Assembly (NCBI GenBank): GCA_001789745.1
Contig: MGAN01000020.1
Span: 1 to 33,327 of the forward strand
DNA: 33,327 nucleotides
Source: Candidatus Roizmanbacteria bacterium RIFCSPLOWO2_01_FULL_40_13
Lineage (GTDB): Bacteria > Patescibacteriota > Microgenomatia > UBA1406 > GWC2-37-13
Direction of reading: 5' to 3'
Below the pieces are notes generated by a model. It saw only the letters and a program-made list of their open reading frames with translations, did not search any database and had not been told where the DNA came from. A program made the translations under genes and the position numbers. This document shows, one piece after another, positions 26,151 through 32,950 of this stretch (its first letter is position 1; every line of letters starts with the position of its first letter).

Positions 26151-27296
26151 ATGGATTACGGTAATGAATCACTCAAAAAACACAAAAAGTTACAAGGCAA
26201 AATTGAAATAAAGAATAAATTTGGTGAAATAAGGAATCGAGACGATTTAAGCATCGCTTACACTCCGGGAGTTGCCGCTGTCTCCAGCCACTTAGCAGCA
26301 AATCCCAAAGATGCGAAAAATTACTCAATCAAAGGCAACGCAATCGCAGTCGTCTCTGATGGCTCGGCTGTACTTGGACTTGGCAATATAGGTCCCTTGG
26401 CTGCATTGCCGGTGATGGAGGGGAAGGCCCTGCTTTTAAAAGAATTTGCCGGAGTTGACGCCTACCCCATTGTTTTAAATACGCAAAACACCAAGGAAAT
26501 CATCGCTACGGTAAAGGCCATTTCTCCAACATTTGGAGGAATAAATTTGGAGGATATTTCCGCACCGCGTTGTTTTGAAATAGAAGAGAGATTGATTGAC
26601 GAGCTTGATATAACGGTGATGCACGATGATCAGCATGGCGCTGCGATAACAGTATTGGCAGCAGTAATTAACAGTTTAAGGCTGACAAAAAAGAAAAAAG
26701 GGGGTATTCACGTGGTTATAAGCGGAGCAGGAGCAGCAGGGACAGCAACAGCCAAACTTCTAAGATCATTCGGAGTAAAAAACATTCTGATGACTGATTC
26801 TAAAGGTATTATTTCAAAAGCCCGACTAATAAACCTCAATTCTGAGAAAATTAAGCTTTTAGAATTTATTAATCCGGAAAACTTAGAAGGCGGTTTGGAA
26901 GTGGCAATGAAAAGTGCAGATATATTTATCGGTGTGAGTGCCCCTGGAATTTTGACTGCAACAATGATTAGATCTATGGCGGAAAAACCGGTTGTGTTGG
27001 CCATGGCAAATCCGATTCCAGAAATAATGCCGGAGGTTGCAAAAGCTGCAGGAGCATTTATCGTGGGGACTGGGAGATCCGATTTTCCAAATCAGATAAA
27101 CAATGTCCTTGCTTTCCCAGGAATTTTCAGGGGTGCATTGGATAACGGAGTAAAAAAAATTACCGAGAAGATTAAACTTGCCGCGGCTTATGCAATCGCC
27201 GACTATGTCCCTGCAAAAAAACTTAATCCAAATAATATTCTTCCCTCTCCTCTTGATAAAGAAGTTGCAAAAGCTGTAGCAGGCGTGATTAAGTGA
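26151..27296 (+). CDS. Malic enzyme (NAD(P)-dependent, short bacterial type)
   Basis: Oxidatively decarboxylates malate to pyruvate, next to PEP synthase in metabolism. 381 residues from ATG 26151. The malic N-domain has RDDLSIAYTPGVAAVSSHLA (catalytic Tyr), AVVSDGSAVLGLGNIGPLAA, the lysine-bearing MEGKALLLKEFAGVDAYPI and metal-site EDISAPRCFEIEERL and MHDDQHGAAITVLAA. The Rossmann domain carries VISGAGAAGTATAKLL and MANPIPEIMPEVA. The frame is open to 25965, but that stretch is repeat-like and basic and does not fit the family. TAGAAT lies 7 bases before ATG 26151; ATG 26145 is a close alternative. Cofactor preference cannot be told. Confidence 0.93.
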   Translation: MDYGNESLKKHKKLQGKIEIKNKFGEIRNRDDLSIAYTPGVAAVSSHLAANPKDAKNYSIKGNAIAVVSDGSAVLGLGNIGPLAALPVMEGKALLLKEFAGVDAYPIVLNTQNTKEIIATVKAISPTFGGINLEDISAPRCFEIEERLIDELDITVMHDDQHGAAITVLAAVINSLRLTKKKKGGIHVVISGAGAAGTATAKLLRSFGVKNILMTDSKGIISKARLINLNSEKIKLLEFINPENLEGGLEVAMKSADIFIGVSAPGILTATMIRSMAEKPVVLAMANPIPEIMPEVAKAAGAFIVGTGRSDFPNQINNVLAFPGIFRGALDNGVKKITEKIKLAAAYAIADYVPAKKLNPNNILPSPLDKEVAKAVAGVIK

Positions 27297-27312
27297 AGCT
27301 CCCTGGGCTTGC
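27293..27312 (+). repeat. Direct repeat at the end of malic enzyme gene
   Basis: GTGAAGCTCCCTGGGCTTGC is the partner of 25949-25968. It overlaps the malic enzyme stop codon (GTGA). Confidence 0.5.
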
Positions 27313-27481
27313 CAAATGCGCCAACCCGACGCGCTTCCGAAAAAGCCAACACGAACTTTTTTTTGAAAGATTGTTACCTGTTGGCGACTTGGATTTTCCC
27401 TTCGACTCGATTTCTTTTTTGGTGAACGATTTCGAACAAATTCGAACGCATTTCAAAAAGGTAAGCTCCGGCGCGGATTAA
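27293..27481 (+). CDS. Short ORF of unknown function, possibly not a gene
   Basis: 62 codons starting at GTG, overlapping the malic enzyme stop. The product MKLPGLAKCANPTRFRKSQH ... FDSISFLVNDFEQIRTHFKK is basic at the front and has no motif I know. Its first codons fall on the direct repeat, and the same MKLPGLA/VKLSGLA reading recurs at 25949, so the frame may simply be repeat sequence. The 71 bases after it (to 27552) hold nothing I recognise. Confidence 0.25.
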   Translation: MKLPGLAKCANPTRFRKSQHELFFERLLPVGDLDFPFDSISFLVNDFEQIRTHFKKVSSGAD

Positions 27482-27552
27482 CTGCGCCTCCAAAAAGTCG
27501 GCTCGAAAGACTGCCGCATCAGCCTAAAAAAAAAGCGCGAAAATTTTTAATA

Positions 27553-28251
27553 TTAATGATGTCGAATTGTTTTAATATAACGGATAAAATATTTAAAACA
27601 ATAAAGGTATATTCCTTTTAAAATGTTCTCTTCTATTTTTCTGGTGGAACTAATAACTTGAAGGTTTGGGAGAAAAAATATTTTTCCTAACTTTGATAAA
27701 TGATAAGATATATCCAGATCTTCCAAAACTCCAGTTTCGTCATTGCAAACTTTTATTTTTTTCCAATCGGATTTTTTAAAAGCCATATTTGGGCCCAATA
27801 AACTATTTTGGCCAATAACTATTCTGTAAAAGAATTTAGCAGCAAGTGTTGAGTAAATTACACCAAAAGTACTGAATAAATTACCGTATTTAAAAATTGG
27901 ACCTGTAAGAGCAATAGCATTAGAATGATTATTAAATTCTAAAAGTATTGTTTCTAGCCAGTTTTCAGGAACAATAGTATCAGCATCAGTTCTTACTAAT
28001 ATAACCCCTTTTGCCTCCGAAAAGCCTCTTTCGCGAGCTTGAATCATTCCCTGTTTTTTTTCAAAAACCACTCTTGCTCCATATTTTTTTGCAATTTCGG
28101 ATGTATTGTCAGTTGAATTATTGTCGATAACAATCAATTCAAAATTTTTATAAGTCTGATTTGTAATTGATTCGAGACATTTTGACAAATATTTTCCTTC
28201 ATTGTACGCAGGTACAATTACAGAAATAAGAGCATCGGATGTTATCGTCAT
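27553..28251 (-). CDS. Family 2 glycosyltransferase
   Basis: Transfers a sugar from a nucleotide donor, probably in cell-surface polysaccharide synthesis. 232 residues with a GT-A fold: ISVIVPAYNEGKYLSKCLES at the N-terminus, ELIVIDNNSTDNTSEIAKKY, the metal-binding DxD in VRTDADTIVPENWLE, then GPNMAFKKSDW and the acidic segment ETGVLEDLDISYHLSKLG that usually holds the catalytic base. There is no strong transmembrane helix, though the hydrophobic, basic C-terminus (LYCFKYFIRYIKTIRHH) may touch the membrane. Donor and acceptor unknown. It is alone, with no other surface-polysaccharide genes nearby. Confidence 0.9.
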   Translation of the reverse strand: MTITSDALISVIVPAYNEGKYLSKCLESITNQTYKNFELIVIDNNSTDNTSEIAKKYGARVVFEKKQGMIQARERGFSEAKGVILVRTDADTIVPENWLETILLEFNNHSNAIALTGPIFKYGNLFSTFGVIYSTLAAKFFYRIVIGQNSLLGPNMAFKKSDWKKIKVCNDETGVLEDLDISYHLSKLGKIFFLPNLQVISSTRKIEENILKGIYLYCFKYFIRYIKTIRHH

Positions 28252-28257
28252 AAAGTC

Positions 28258-28263
28258 ACTATA
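28258..28263 (-). promoter_or_regulatory. -10 box of the glycosyltransferase gene
   Basis: TATAGT on the (-) strand, 6 bases before the ATG, without a clear -35. Leaderless arrangement. Confidence 0.4.
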
Positions 28264-28350
28264 GTGTAAACTAATTAAACATGGATCATAATTGTTAACA
28301 ATAAGATTTATGACCCAGATTGTTCTGGTACTTCACCCTCCTTCAAAAAA

Positions 28351-29331
28351 TTAAAGTCGGATTTCCCTTTCTAACCATGGGATTTTTTCATTCTTTCTTT
28401 TCCAAAACAAATCTTCCCAAATGTAATGCACGGCGAGCTGTTTGTATTTTCCAAATTTTTCAAAATGTTTCAATAATTTTTTGACAGGCACAGGATTTTC
28501 GGGGTCGCGGTCAAAAAATAATTTTGAATAAATTTTCTGTTCCCACGGCGAAACATGATTGAAAAAATCCCAATGATGGAAAACATCAAAAAGTAAATAC
28601 CAAACAGTTGCGGGACCAACGCCGTAAAGTTTCAGCAATTCTGTCATTTGCGTTTCTCTATCTTTGGCTCTCAATTCTTTTTCACTAATCAATCCTTGCG
28701 AGAAATAATCATCAAGTCTTTTGATTGATTTTGCTCGGTAGCCGACTTTCAGTGCCCTCAACTCACCTTCACTTACTTTTTGAAGTTTTCCAGGGCTCCA
28801 AAAACACCATAATTTTTTGTCGTCAAATTCAAGCTGTGTTCCGTAATTTTCTAAAAGTGCTTTGAACATTTGAACAGATCGCCGAACCGAGGCATTTTGC
28901 AAAACCATTCCAATTATCAGATATTCATACAAACAGCTCGGGTGTCCAGGTCGCATACCACGCCATTTTTTCAAAATTGGATTAAGAAAATCATCCTTCT
29001 TAAAAGTATTGTAAAAATCGCTTAAATCAAGATTGAAGTTATAGAGATATTTTATTTCTTCAATAAGCGAGTCAACAAAATTATTTGCCAATTTGTTTTT
29101 GGCATAAATCTTTATTTCTACGAGTGGATTTTCGAGCGTTCCTTTATTTGAAAACTTAATGCCAAGCGGTTTGTCTTGCCAATTCCAAGTTTGCCAACGA
29201 ATACCTTGCTCCCAATAATTATCTCCCGAAGTGAAATGGTCTGGTTTGTGAAAAGTTGGGTCAAAAGCAAATGGTTTTGTTGGTTTAATCTCGAGAATTT
29301 TTTGCAGCTTTAATTTAGTCGTTTTTTTCAT
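28351..29331 (-). CDS. HhH-GPD family DNA glycosylase (AlkA/OGG-like)
   Basis: Probably removes damaged bases in base-excision repair. 326 residues. A long N-terminal part (about 1-130) is followed by the helical glycosylase fold: YEYLIIGMVLQNASVRRSVQM, the family segment LRALKVGYRAKSIKRL (195-206), and a helix-hairpin-helix LLKLYGVGPATVWYLLF (232-248). After the HhH, most members have a PVDxHV-type loop with the catalytic aspartate. Here the sequence is HWDFFNHVSPWEQKIYSKL, with no aspartate at that exact place (D255 is seven or so residues earlier). Substrate unknown; it could be a divergent 3-methyladenine or 8-oxoguanine enzyme. It lies 41 bases downstream of a tiny ORF and the 592-residue gene on the same strand. 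Confidence 0.8.
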   Translation of the reverse strand: MKKTTKLKLQKILEIKPTKPFAFDPTFHKPDHFTSGDNYWEQGIRWQTWNWQDKPLGIKFSNKGTLENPLVEIKIYAKNKLANNFVDSLIEEIKYLYNFNLDLSDFYNTFKKDDFLNPILKKWRGMRPGHPSCLYEYLIIGMVLQNASVRRSVQMFKALLENYGTQLEFDDKKLWCFWSPGKLQKVSEGELRALKVGYRAKSIKRLDDYFSQGLISEKELRAKDRETQMTELLKLYGVGPATVWYLLFDVFHHWDFFNHVSPWEQKIYSKLFFDRDPENPVPVKKLLKHFEKFGKYKQLAVHYIWEDLFWKRKNEKIPWLEREIRL

Positions 29332-29372
29332 CTTGTAATTTTTCAGGCCATGAATAAGGCATCATAACAGCC

Positions 29373-29492
29373 TTAACCGTTTTGTTCAGATTCCTTTATT
29401 TTCTTAGCTCTAATTTCTAACCACTTTGAAATTACATTGACCCAATCAATCGCGAACTTAAGCCCCTTCCAATGCTGCTTATGTAATATCAA
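29373..29492 (-). CDS. Tiny ORF or gene remnant
   Basis: 39 residues if TTG at 29492 is the start. The sequence HKQHWKGLKFAIDWVNVISK and then WLEIRAKKIKESEQNG is protein-like, amphipathic and ends in a charged tail. It fills the gap between the 592-residue gene and the glycosylase. There is no ATG and no ribosome site, so it may be the tail of a lost gene. Confidence 0.3.
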   Translation of the reverse strand: MILHKQHWKGLKFAIDWVNVISKWLEIRAKKIKESEQNG

Positions 29493-29499
29493 TCACTCT

Positions 29500-31278
29500 C
29501 TAGCTTGGTTTCGCTAATTTTCTCTCTTTTACCCAAGGCATTTTACTAATGTAGTTGTCCCACATATCAACATAGTGTTTATCAGCAAAACTCTTGCCAT
29601 AACCATGGCTTTGACTTTTATATTCTATAAGCGGCGTAAACAAATCCCTTGCTCTGGTCCAATGTCTACGGATACCAACGTTAGTAATAGGATTATTATC
29701 AAGGTCGTCAATCATCGCAAACCAAACCTTCTCAACTTTGGTTTTGTCATCATAAATGACTTTTATCATATGCAGTTTTTTGCTATATTTAGCAGAATAA
29801 ATTTCAACCCTATGATATTTACCATCTACGTCTTTTTGTAACCATTCATCAACTAAATAATTAAAATCAGGTTTATCTTCATCATTGGCAAAATTAACTT
29901 TTTCGGGTGGAATTTTCTCTCTTCGGATATAAAAGTTTCCGGCTATATCACGGGGAGTTTCCACAACCTCTCCGAAATATGAATCTCTACCAGAAATAGA
30001 TCGAGAAGTACCGTAAAATAATAGTCTGGCATCTGCAGGAATTACCAGTTTTTCTTGCTTTTGAGTGGTTATCAGGGCCAGAGATTTTTGCATAGGAATA
30101 GGTAAATTAATACTTGATTCTTCAAAACCTTTTCCAAACATACCATATATATTGTAAGGTAAATATCTCCAAGTTCTATGTGAAGTGCTCATATAAAAAG
30201 TTCTAACGGTATATTTGCCTTCTCCGCGCCTAGCATCTGGAACATAGGCTACCACAGCTTGTCTTTTACTGTCACTTGCTTCGAATAAATAGGCATCAGA
30301 AAAATAAACGCTGTAATCCTTTCCGTTATCGGTAAATCTAACTTTATATTTAGGTCTCATTTCTTCCTGCTGCAATATTTCACGTGTCAGAAATTTTCCG
30401 GTTGTAGCATCACCATGAATTTCCGTATTCTTGAATACGCCATTTACTGCATCAGTATCTGCTTCGACAACTTCCGGGTCAGAATATAAGTTTTTTATCC
30501 TTGCTTCTCTCTTGAGCAGCTGTAACTGCTCCCAATACTCATACTGCTTACCGTAAAGTAAATGCCCACATGATCTAAATGCCAGTGAAATTTCGAAGGG
30601 AGACGGATTAATTTTCTCTAAAATGATATTCAAAAATTCTCGGACACGTTCAACATTCTCGTTAAAATGGTTAGGTGAAGGTGAAATCTCCCATATTGAT
30701 TTAAGTGTATCTGCGTCTAATCCGCTCACAAGAGTACTCTGATCTGATGTGGGATTATTAATCAAGTGGTAAAACCACAAAGTTCGACGCATTAATAATT
30801 TTATTCTATCCGCCTGATTTTTTGGCTCTTGATTTTCGTTTTTATCATATTGCAGGCTTTTGAGTATTTTGCCAAGAATTTCTCTTTCTTTATTTTTATA
30901 TTCGGTTTTGGACATAGTTTGACTATAAAAGTCCAGTATCGTACGTGTATTTACCCAAGACTCGGTAATTATCTCACGAGTAAAGTTATCAGGTATTTCT
31001 CCCTTAGCAAGTTTATCCAAAAAATCAATTCTTCCTGCTTCGCTAACTTGCAGTTTTAATTCACCGGTACTTCCAACATGTTCATTAAACTCCGCAATCT
31101 TTCTTTCTCTTTCTTGTCGTAGTAAATTAGCTGTATCTCTAGATATTTGATATAACTTTATAATTTTATTTTGTTGTCTAGTATTTGGTCTAGGTTCAAC
31201 GCTAGGAAATAAAAAACTATCATCACCTGGTATTTTATCTCGGTCAAAATTGGGTTGCCTATATTCACGATTATCCAT
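29500..31278 (-). CDS. 592-residue protein of unknown function
   Basis: Not recognised. There is no signal peptide and no transmembrane helix, so it is likely cytoplasmic or exported by an unusual route. The first 40 residues are polar and disordered-looking (DNREYRQPNFDRDKIPGDD). A mostly helical middle follows (about 40-260). The C-terminal half is beta-rich with many aromatic residues: YKVRFTDNGKDYSVYFSDAY, RTFYMSTSHRTWRYLPYN, GMFGKGFEESSINLP, and a final GYGKSFADKHYVDMWDNYIS. The repeated pattern of short strands ending in Tyr/Phe suggests a folded binding or enzymatic module, but no catalytic motif is evident. The gene is divergent from the tRNA-Glu/GIY-YIG locus and has its own -10 box. 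Codon use looks like its neighbours. Confidence 0.85.
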   Translation of the reverse strand: MDNREYRQPNFDRDKIPGDDSFLFPSVEPRPNTRQQNKIIKLYQISRDTANLLRQERERKIAEFNEHVGSTGELKLQVSEAGRIDFLDKLAKGEIPDNFTREIITESWVNTRTILDFYSQTMSKTEYKNKEREILGKILKSLQYDKNENQEPKNQADRIKLLMRRTLWFYHLINNPTSDQSTLVSGLDADTLKSIWEISPSPNHFNENVERVREFLNIILEKINPSPFEISLAFRSCGHLLYGKQYEYWEQLQLLKREARIKNLYSDPEVVEADTDAVNGVFKNTEIHGDATTGKFLTREILQQEEMRPKYKVRFTDNGKDYSVYFSDAYLFEASDSKRQAVVAYVPDARRGEGKYTVRTFYMSTSHRTWRYLPYNIYGMFGKGFEESSINLPIPMQKSLALITTQKQEKLVIPADARLLFYGTSRSISGRDSYFGEVVETPRDIAGNFYIRREKIPPEKVNFANDEDKPDFNYLVDEWLQKDVDGKYHRVEIYSAKYSKKLHMIKVIYDDKTKVEKVWFAMIDDLDNNPITNVGIRRHWTRARDLFTPLIEYKSQSHGYGKSFADKHYVDMWDNYISKMPWVKERKLAKPS

Positions 31279-31289
31279 TGTTATATTTT

Positions 31290-31295
31290 ATTATA
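31290..31295 (-). promoter_or_regulatory. -10 box of the 592-residue gene
   Basis: TATAAT on the (-) strand, 11 bases before the ATG. The -35 candidate (TTTAGG) is weak. The leader would be about four bases. Confidence 0.4.
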
Positions 31296-31321
31296 ATTCA
31301 AATCGCTGCAGTCCTAAATCA

Positions 31322-31350
31322 TTGTTAATCTTGTTTATTTTTGTTAAAAT
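31322..31350 (+). promoter_or_regulatory. Original tRNA-Glu promoter
   Basis: -35 TTGTTA (31322-31327), a 17-bp spacer and -10 TAAAAT (31345-31350). The predicted start is a few bases before the truncated tRNA 5' half at 31366, while the intact tRNA lies some 340 bases further on. Confidence 0.5.
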
Positions 31351-31365
31351 AGTTATTCTTTTGCA

Positions 31366-31445
31366 GGCCCCACCGTCTAGCGGCCTAGCCTGCCCGCTCT
31401 CACGAACAAAAAATGGTTCGGGAGCAGGCGGGGACAGTAGGTTTT
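31366..31445 (+). pseudogene. Truncated tRNA-Glu 5' half with a hairpin insert
   Basis: GGCCCCACCGTCTAGCGGCC and GGACAGTAGGTTTT match the 5' half of the intact tRNA-Glu at 31694 with one mismatch (C for T). The copy stops after TTTT, inside the anticodon (between positions 35 and 36). Its D-loop is interrupted at 31386-31432 by a GC-rich hairpin (CCTGCCCGCTC ... GAGCAGGCGGGG, inner CGAAC/GTTCG). The next three bases are the ATG of the GIY-YIG ORF. Confidence 0.8.
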
Positions 31446-31708
31446 ATGAAATACCATGTTTATATGTTCTCTTAAGTTTAAAAGACAATAGAAAATATTA
31501 CTGTAGAAGTATAAACGCCTACTCCAGATTAAAAGAACATAATGACGGAAAAGTAATTTCGACAAAAAATCGAAGACCTTTAAAATTAATTTATATAGAA
31601 GAAGTTTCATCTTTAGAAGCAGCAATTAAGAAAGAGAAATATTTTAAGACTGGATTCGGAAGAAAATATATTATAAATAAGTTGAAGCATAAAGGCCCCA
31701 TCGTCTAG
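31446..31708 (+). pseudogene. Decayed GIY-YIG nuclease domain ORF
   Basis: A short stand-alone GIY-YIG (UvrC N-terminal-like) protein. From ATG 31446 the reading is MKYHVYMFS-stop. After the TATAT run the correct frame shifts and continues YVLLSLKDNRKYYCRSINAY, RLKEHNDGK, KNRRPLKLIYIEEVSSLEAA, KKEKYFKTGFGRKYIINKLK. Removing two bases (one AT) from that run restores the usual MKYHVYVLLSLKD start. The YIG half of the signature reads YCR, so the conserved glycine is lost; the RLKEHN arginine and the glutamate in LIYIEE remain. The frame has no stop of its own and ends at a TAG inside the intact tRNA-Glu. Probably inactive. Confidence 0.75.
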
Positions 31709-31766
31709 CGGCCCAGGACAGTAGGTTTTCAGCCTACTAACACCGGTTCGAGTCCGGTTGGGGTCA
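31694..31766 (+). tRNA. tRNA-Glu (anticodon TTC)
   Basis: Acceptor GGCCCCA pairs with TGGGGTC. The anticodon stem GTAGG/CCTAC encloses TTTTCAG, giving anticodon TTC. The T arm is CCGG-TTCGAGT-CCGG, the discriminator is A31766, and CCA is not encoded. Its first 15 bases overlap the end of the GIY-YIG frame. dedA starts two bases after the discriminator. Confidence 0.95.
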
Positions 31767-31767
31767 C

Positions 31768-32406
31768 ATGCATTTTAATCTTCTAGAAATTTTACCCACT
31801 ATTGGTTATGTGGGTATTTTTGCCATTGTCTTTGCCGAATCAGGCTTATTGATAGGCTTTTTTCTTCCCGGTGACAGTCTTTTGTTCACCGCAGGTTTTT
31901 TAGCTTCACAAAACATCTTTGATATTAGGATTTTGTCTTTGCTTTGTTTTATCGGCGCAGTTTTAGGAGACAGCGTCGGCTATTTGTTTGGTCATAAAGT
32001 CGGCCGCAAGCTATTTCAACGCAAAGAGTCAATCTTTTTTCATAAAGACAATCTCATCCGAGCCGAGAAATTCTACGAAAGATACGGCAAAAAAACCATA
32101 GTCATCGCCCGCTTTATGCCGATGATCCGGACTTTTGCGCCGATTGTGGCAGGGATTGGCAGTATGGACTATAAAACCTTTGTTTCTTATAACGTCATAG
32201 GAGGCCTTCTCTGGGGAGTTGGGGTAACTTTGACCGGATTCTATCTGGGAAATCTAATCCCCGACGTCGATAAATATTTACTGCCTATTGTCCTTTTGAT
32301 TATTATAATATCTGTTGCTCCGCCTGCTCTCCATATCTTCAAAGACCCCCACCACCGCAGACAGCTCTTCAAATTTATGCAAAAACCTTTCAAAAAAATT
32401 ACTTAG
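31768..32406 (+). CDS. DedA-family membrane protein
   Basis: SNARE-associated/DedA family. Relatives support membrane homeostasis, and some flip undecaprenyl phosphate or phosphatidylethanolamine. 212 residues with several membrane segments. Family hallmarks are visible: FAESGLLIGFFLPGDSLLFTAGFLAS (shown in two parts here: FAESGLLIGFFLPGDS, LLFTAGFLAS), the FIGAVLGDSVGYLFGHKVG loop, FYERYGKKTIVIARFMPMIR with its conserved arginines, TFAPIVAGIGSM and LLWGVGVTLTGFYLGN. The ATG at 31768 is two bases past the tRNA-Glu discriminator, with no room for a promoter or ribosome site. Start choice is firm because the family begins close to this position. Confidence 0.92.
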   Translation: MHFNLLEILPTIGYVGIFAIVFAESGLLIGFFLPGDSLLFTAGFLASQNIFDIRILSLLCFIGAVLGDSVGYLFGHKVGRKLFQRKESIFFHKDNLIRAEKFYERYGKKTIVIARFMPMIRTFAPIVAGIGSMDYKTFVSYNVIGGLLWGVGVTLTGFYLGNLIPDVDKYLLPIVLLIIIISVAPPALHIFKDPHHRRQLFKFMQKPFKKIT

Positions 32407-32473
32407 TCTGCCCTACTAATCAAGCCGCTCGAAGATTGACGAATTTTACTAACAGTTAATATAGGATTTGCAC

Positions 32474-32482
32474 TGATATAAT
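32474..32482 (+). promoter_or_regulatory. Extended -10 promoter for the ORF at 32492
   Basis: TGATATAAT is an extended -10 (TGn + TATAAT at 32477-32482). The -35 is poor. The ATG is 9 bases past the -10 box, so the leader would be two or three bases. Confidence 0.55.
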
Positions 32483-32491
32483 AGACTAAAT

Positions 32492-32803
32492 ATGGAAATA
32501 TATACAACCCTAACGGGAGCTTTAGTAGCACGTTTTTTGAACGGAAATTATTCAGGAGATTTTTACGATCGGGTAAGGGAAAATGCTCTACGGGCATTAC
32601 AAACAATCGAAAAATACCCAACGGATTGTTCTACGTTTAATAGGCTCCATAATACTTATTCCGCAGTATTAAGATTAGCGTTAATTACAAACAACCTAGA
32701 ATTATTTGTTTTGGATCAAACAATGATGGAAGCGTTTACTGATATTCATGTCGGTTCATCCCACGAGCATGAAGATGACTGCTTGACTCTATTGTTTTCT
32801 TAG
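32492..32803 (+). CDS. Small acidic protein of unknown function
   Basis: 103 residues, soluble, mostly helical in appearance: ALVARFLNGNYSGDFYDRVR, ALRALQTIEKYP, NTYSAVLRLALITNNLELFV, and an acidic His-containing tail SSHEHEDDCLTLLFS. I do not recognise the family. The clear promoter, ATG start and normal codon pattern support a real gene. It stands alone between dedA and uvrB, both on the same strand, with its own promoter; uvrB also has one. The HEHEDDC tail could bind metal, which is a guess. Confidence 0.65.
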   Translation: MEIYTTLTGALVARFLNGNYSGDFYDRVRENALRALQTIEKYPTDCSTFNRLHNTYSAVLRLALITNNLELFVLDQTMMEAFTDIHVGSSHEHEDDCLTLLFS

Positions 32804-32909
32804 GAACATTTACCCTCCTTCGCGAAAAGCCCCGATAGTCAAATCGAGGGATGAATAGGATGTGAAGATACCATAGGCGTAAGTCAAAGGAGCTTTACTG
32901 ATCATTCTA

Positions 32910-32938
32910 TCGACTTTCCCGGTAAAAGATGCTAAAAT
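32910..32938 (+). promoter_or_regulatory. uvrB promoter
   Basis: -35 TCGACT (32910-32915), a 17-bp spacer and -10 TAAAAT (32933-32938). AAAGG follows and lies seven bases before the ATG, so it may act as a short Shine-Dalgarno sequence. No LexA-type operator is visible. The gap upstream (32804-32909) has only a small hairpin (CCCCGAT/ATCGAGG). Confidence 0.5.
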
Positions 32939-32950
32939 GAAAGGTTTACA

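Noticed and set aside
29465-29492. GCAGCATTGGA with CATAA just before it, shared by 29465-29488 and 18435-18457 (both - strand)
   Set aside because: The match is short (about 16 of 18 with a gap) and isolated, so it may be chance.
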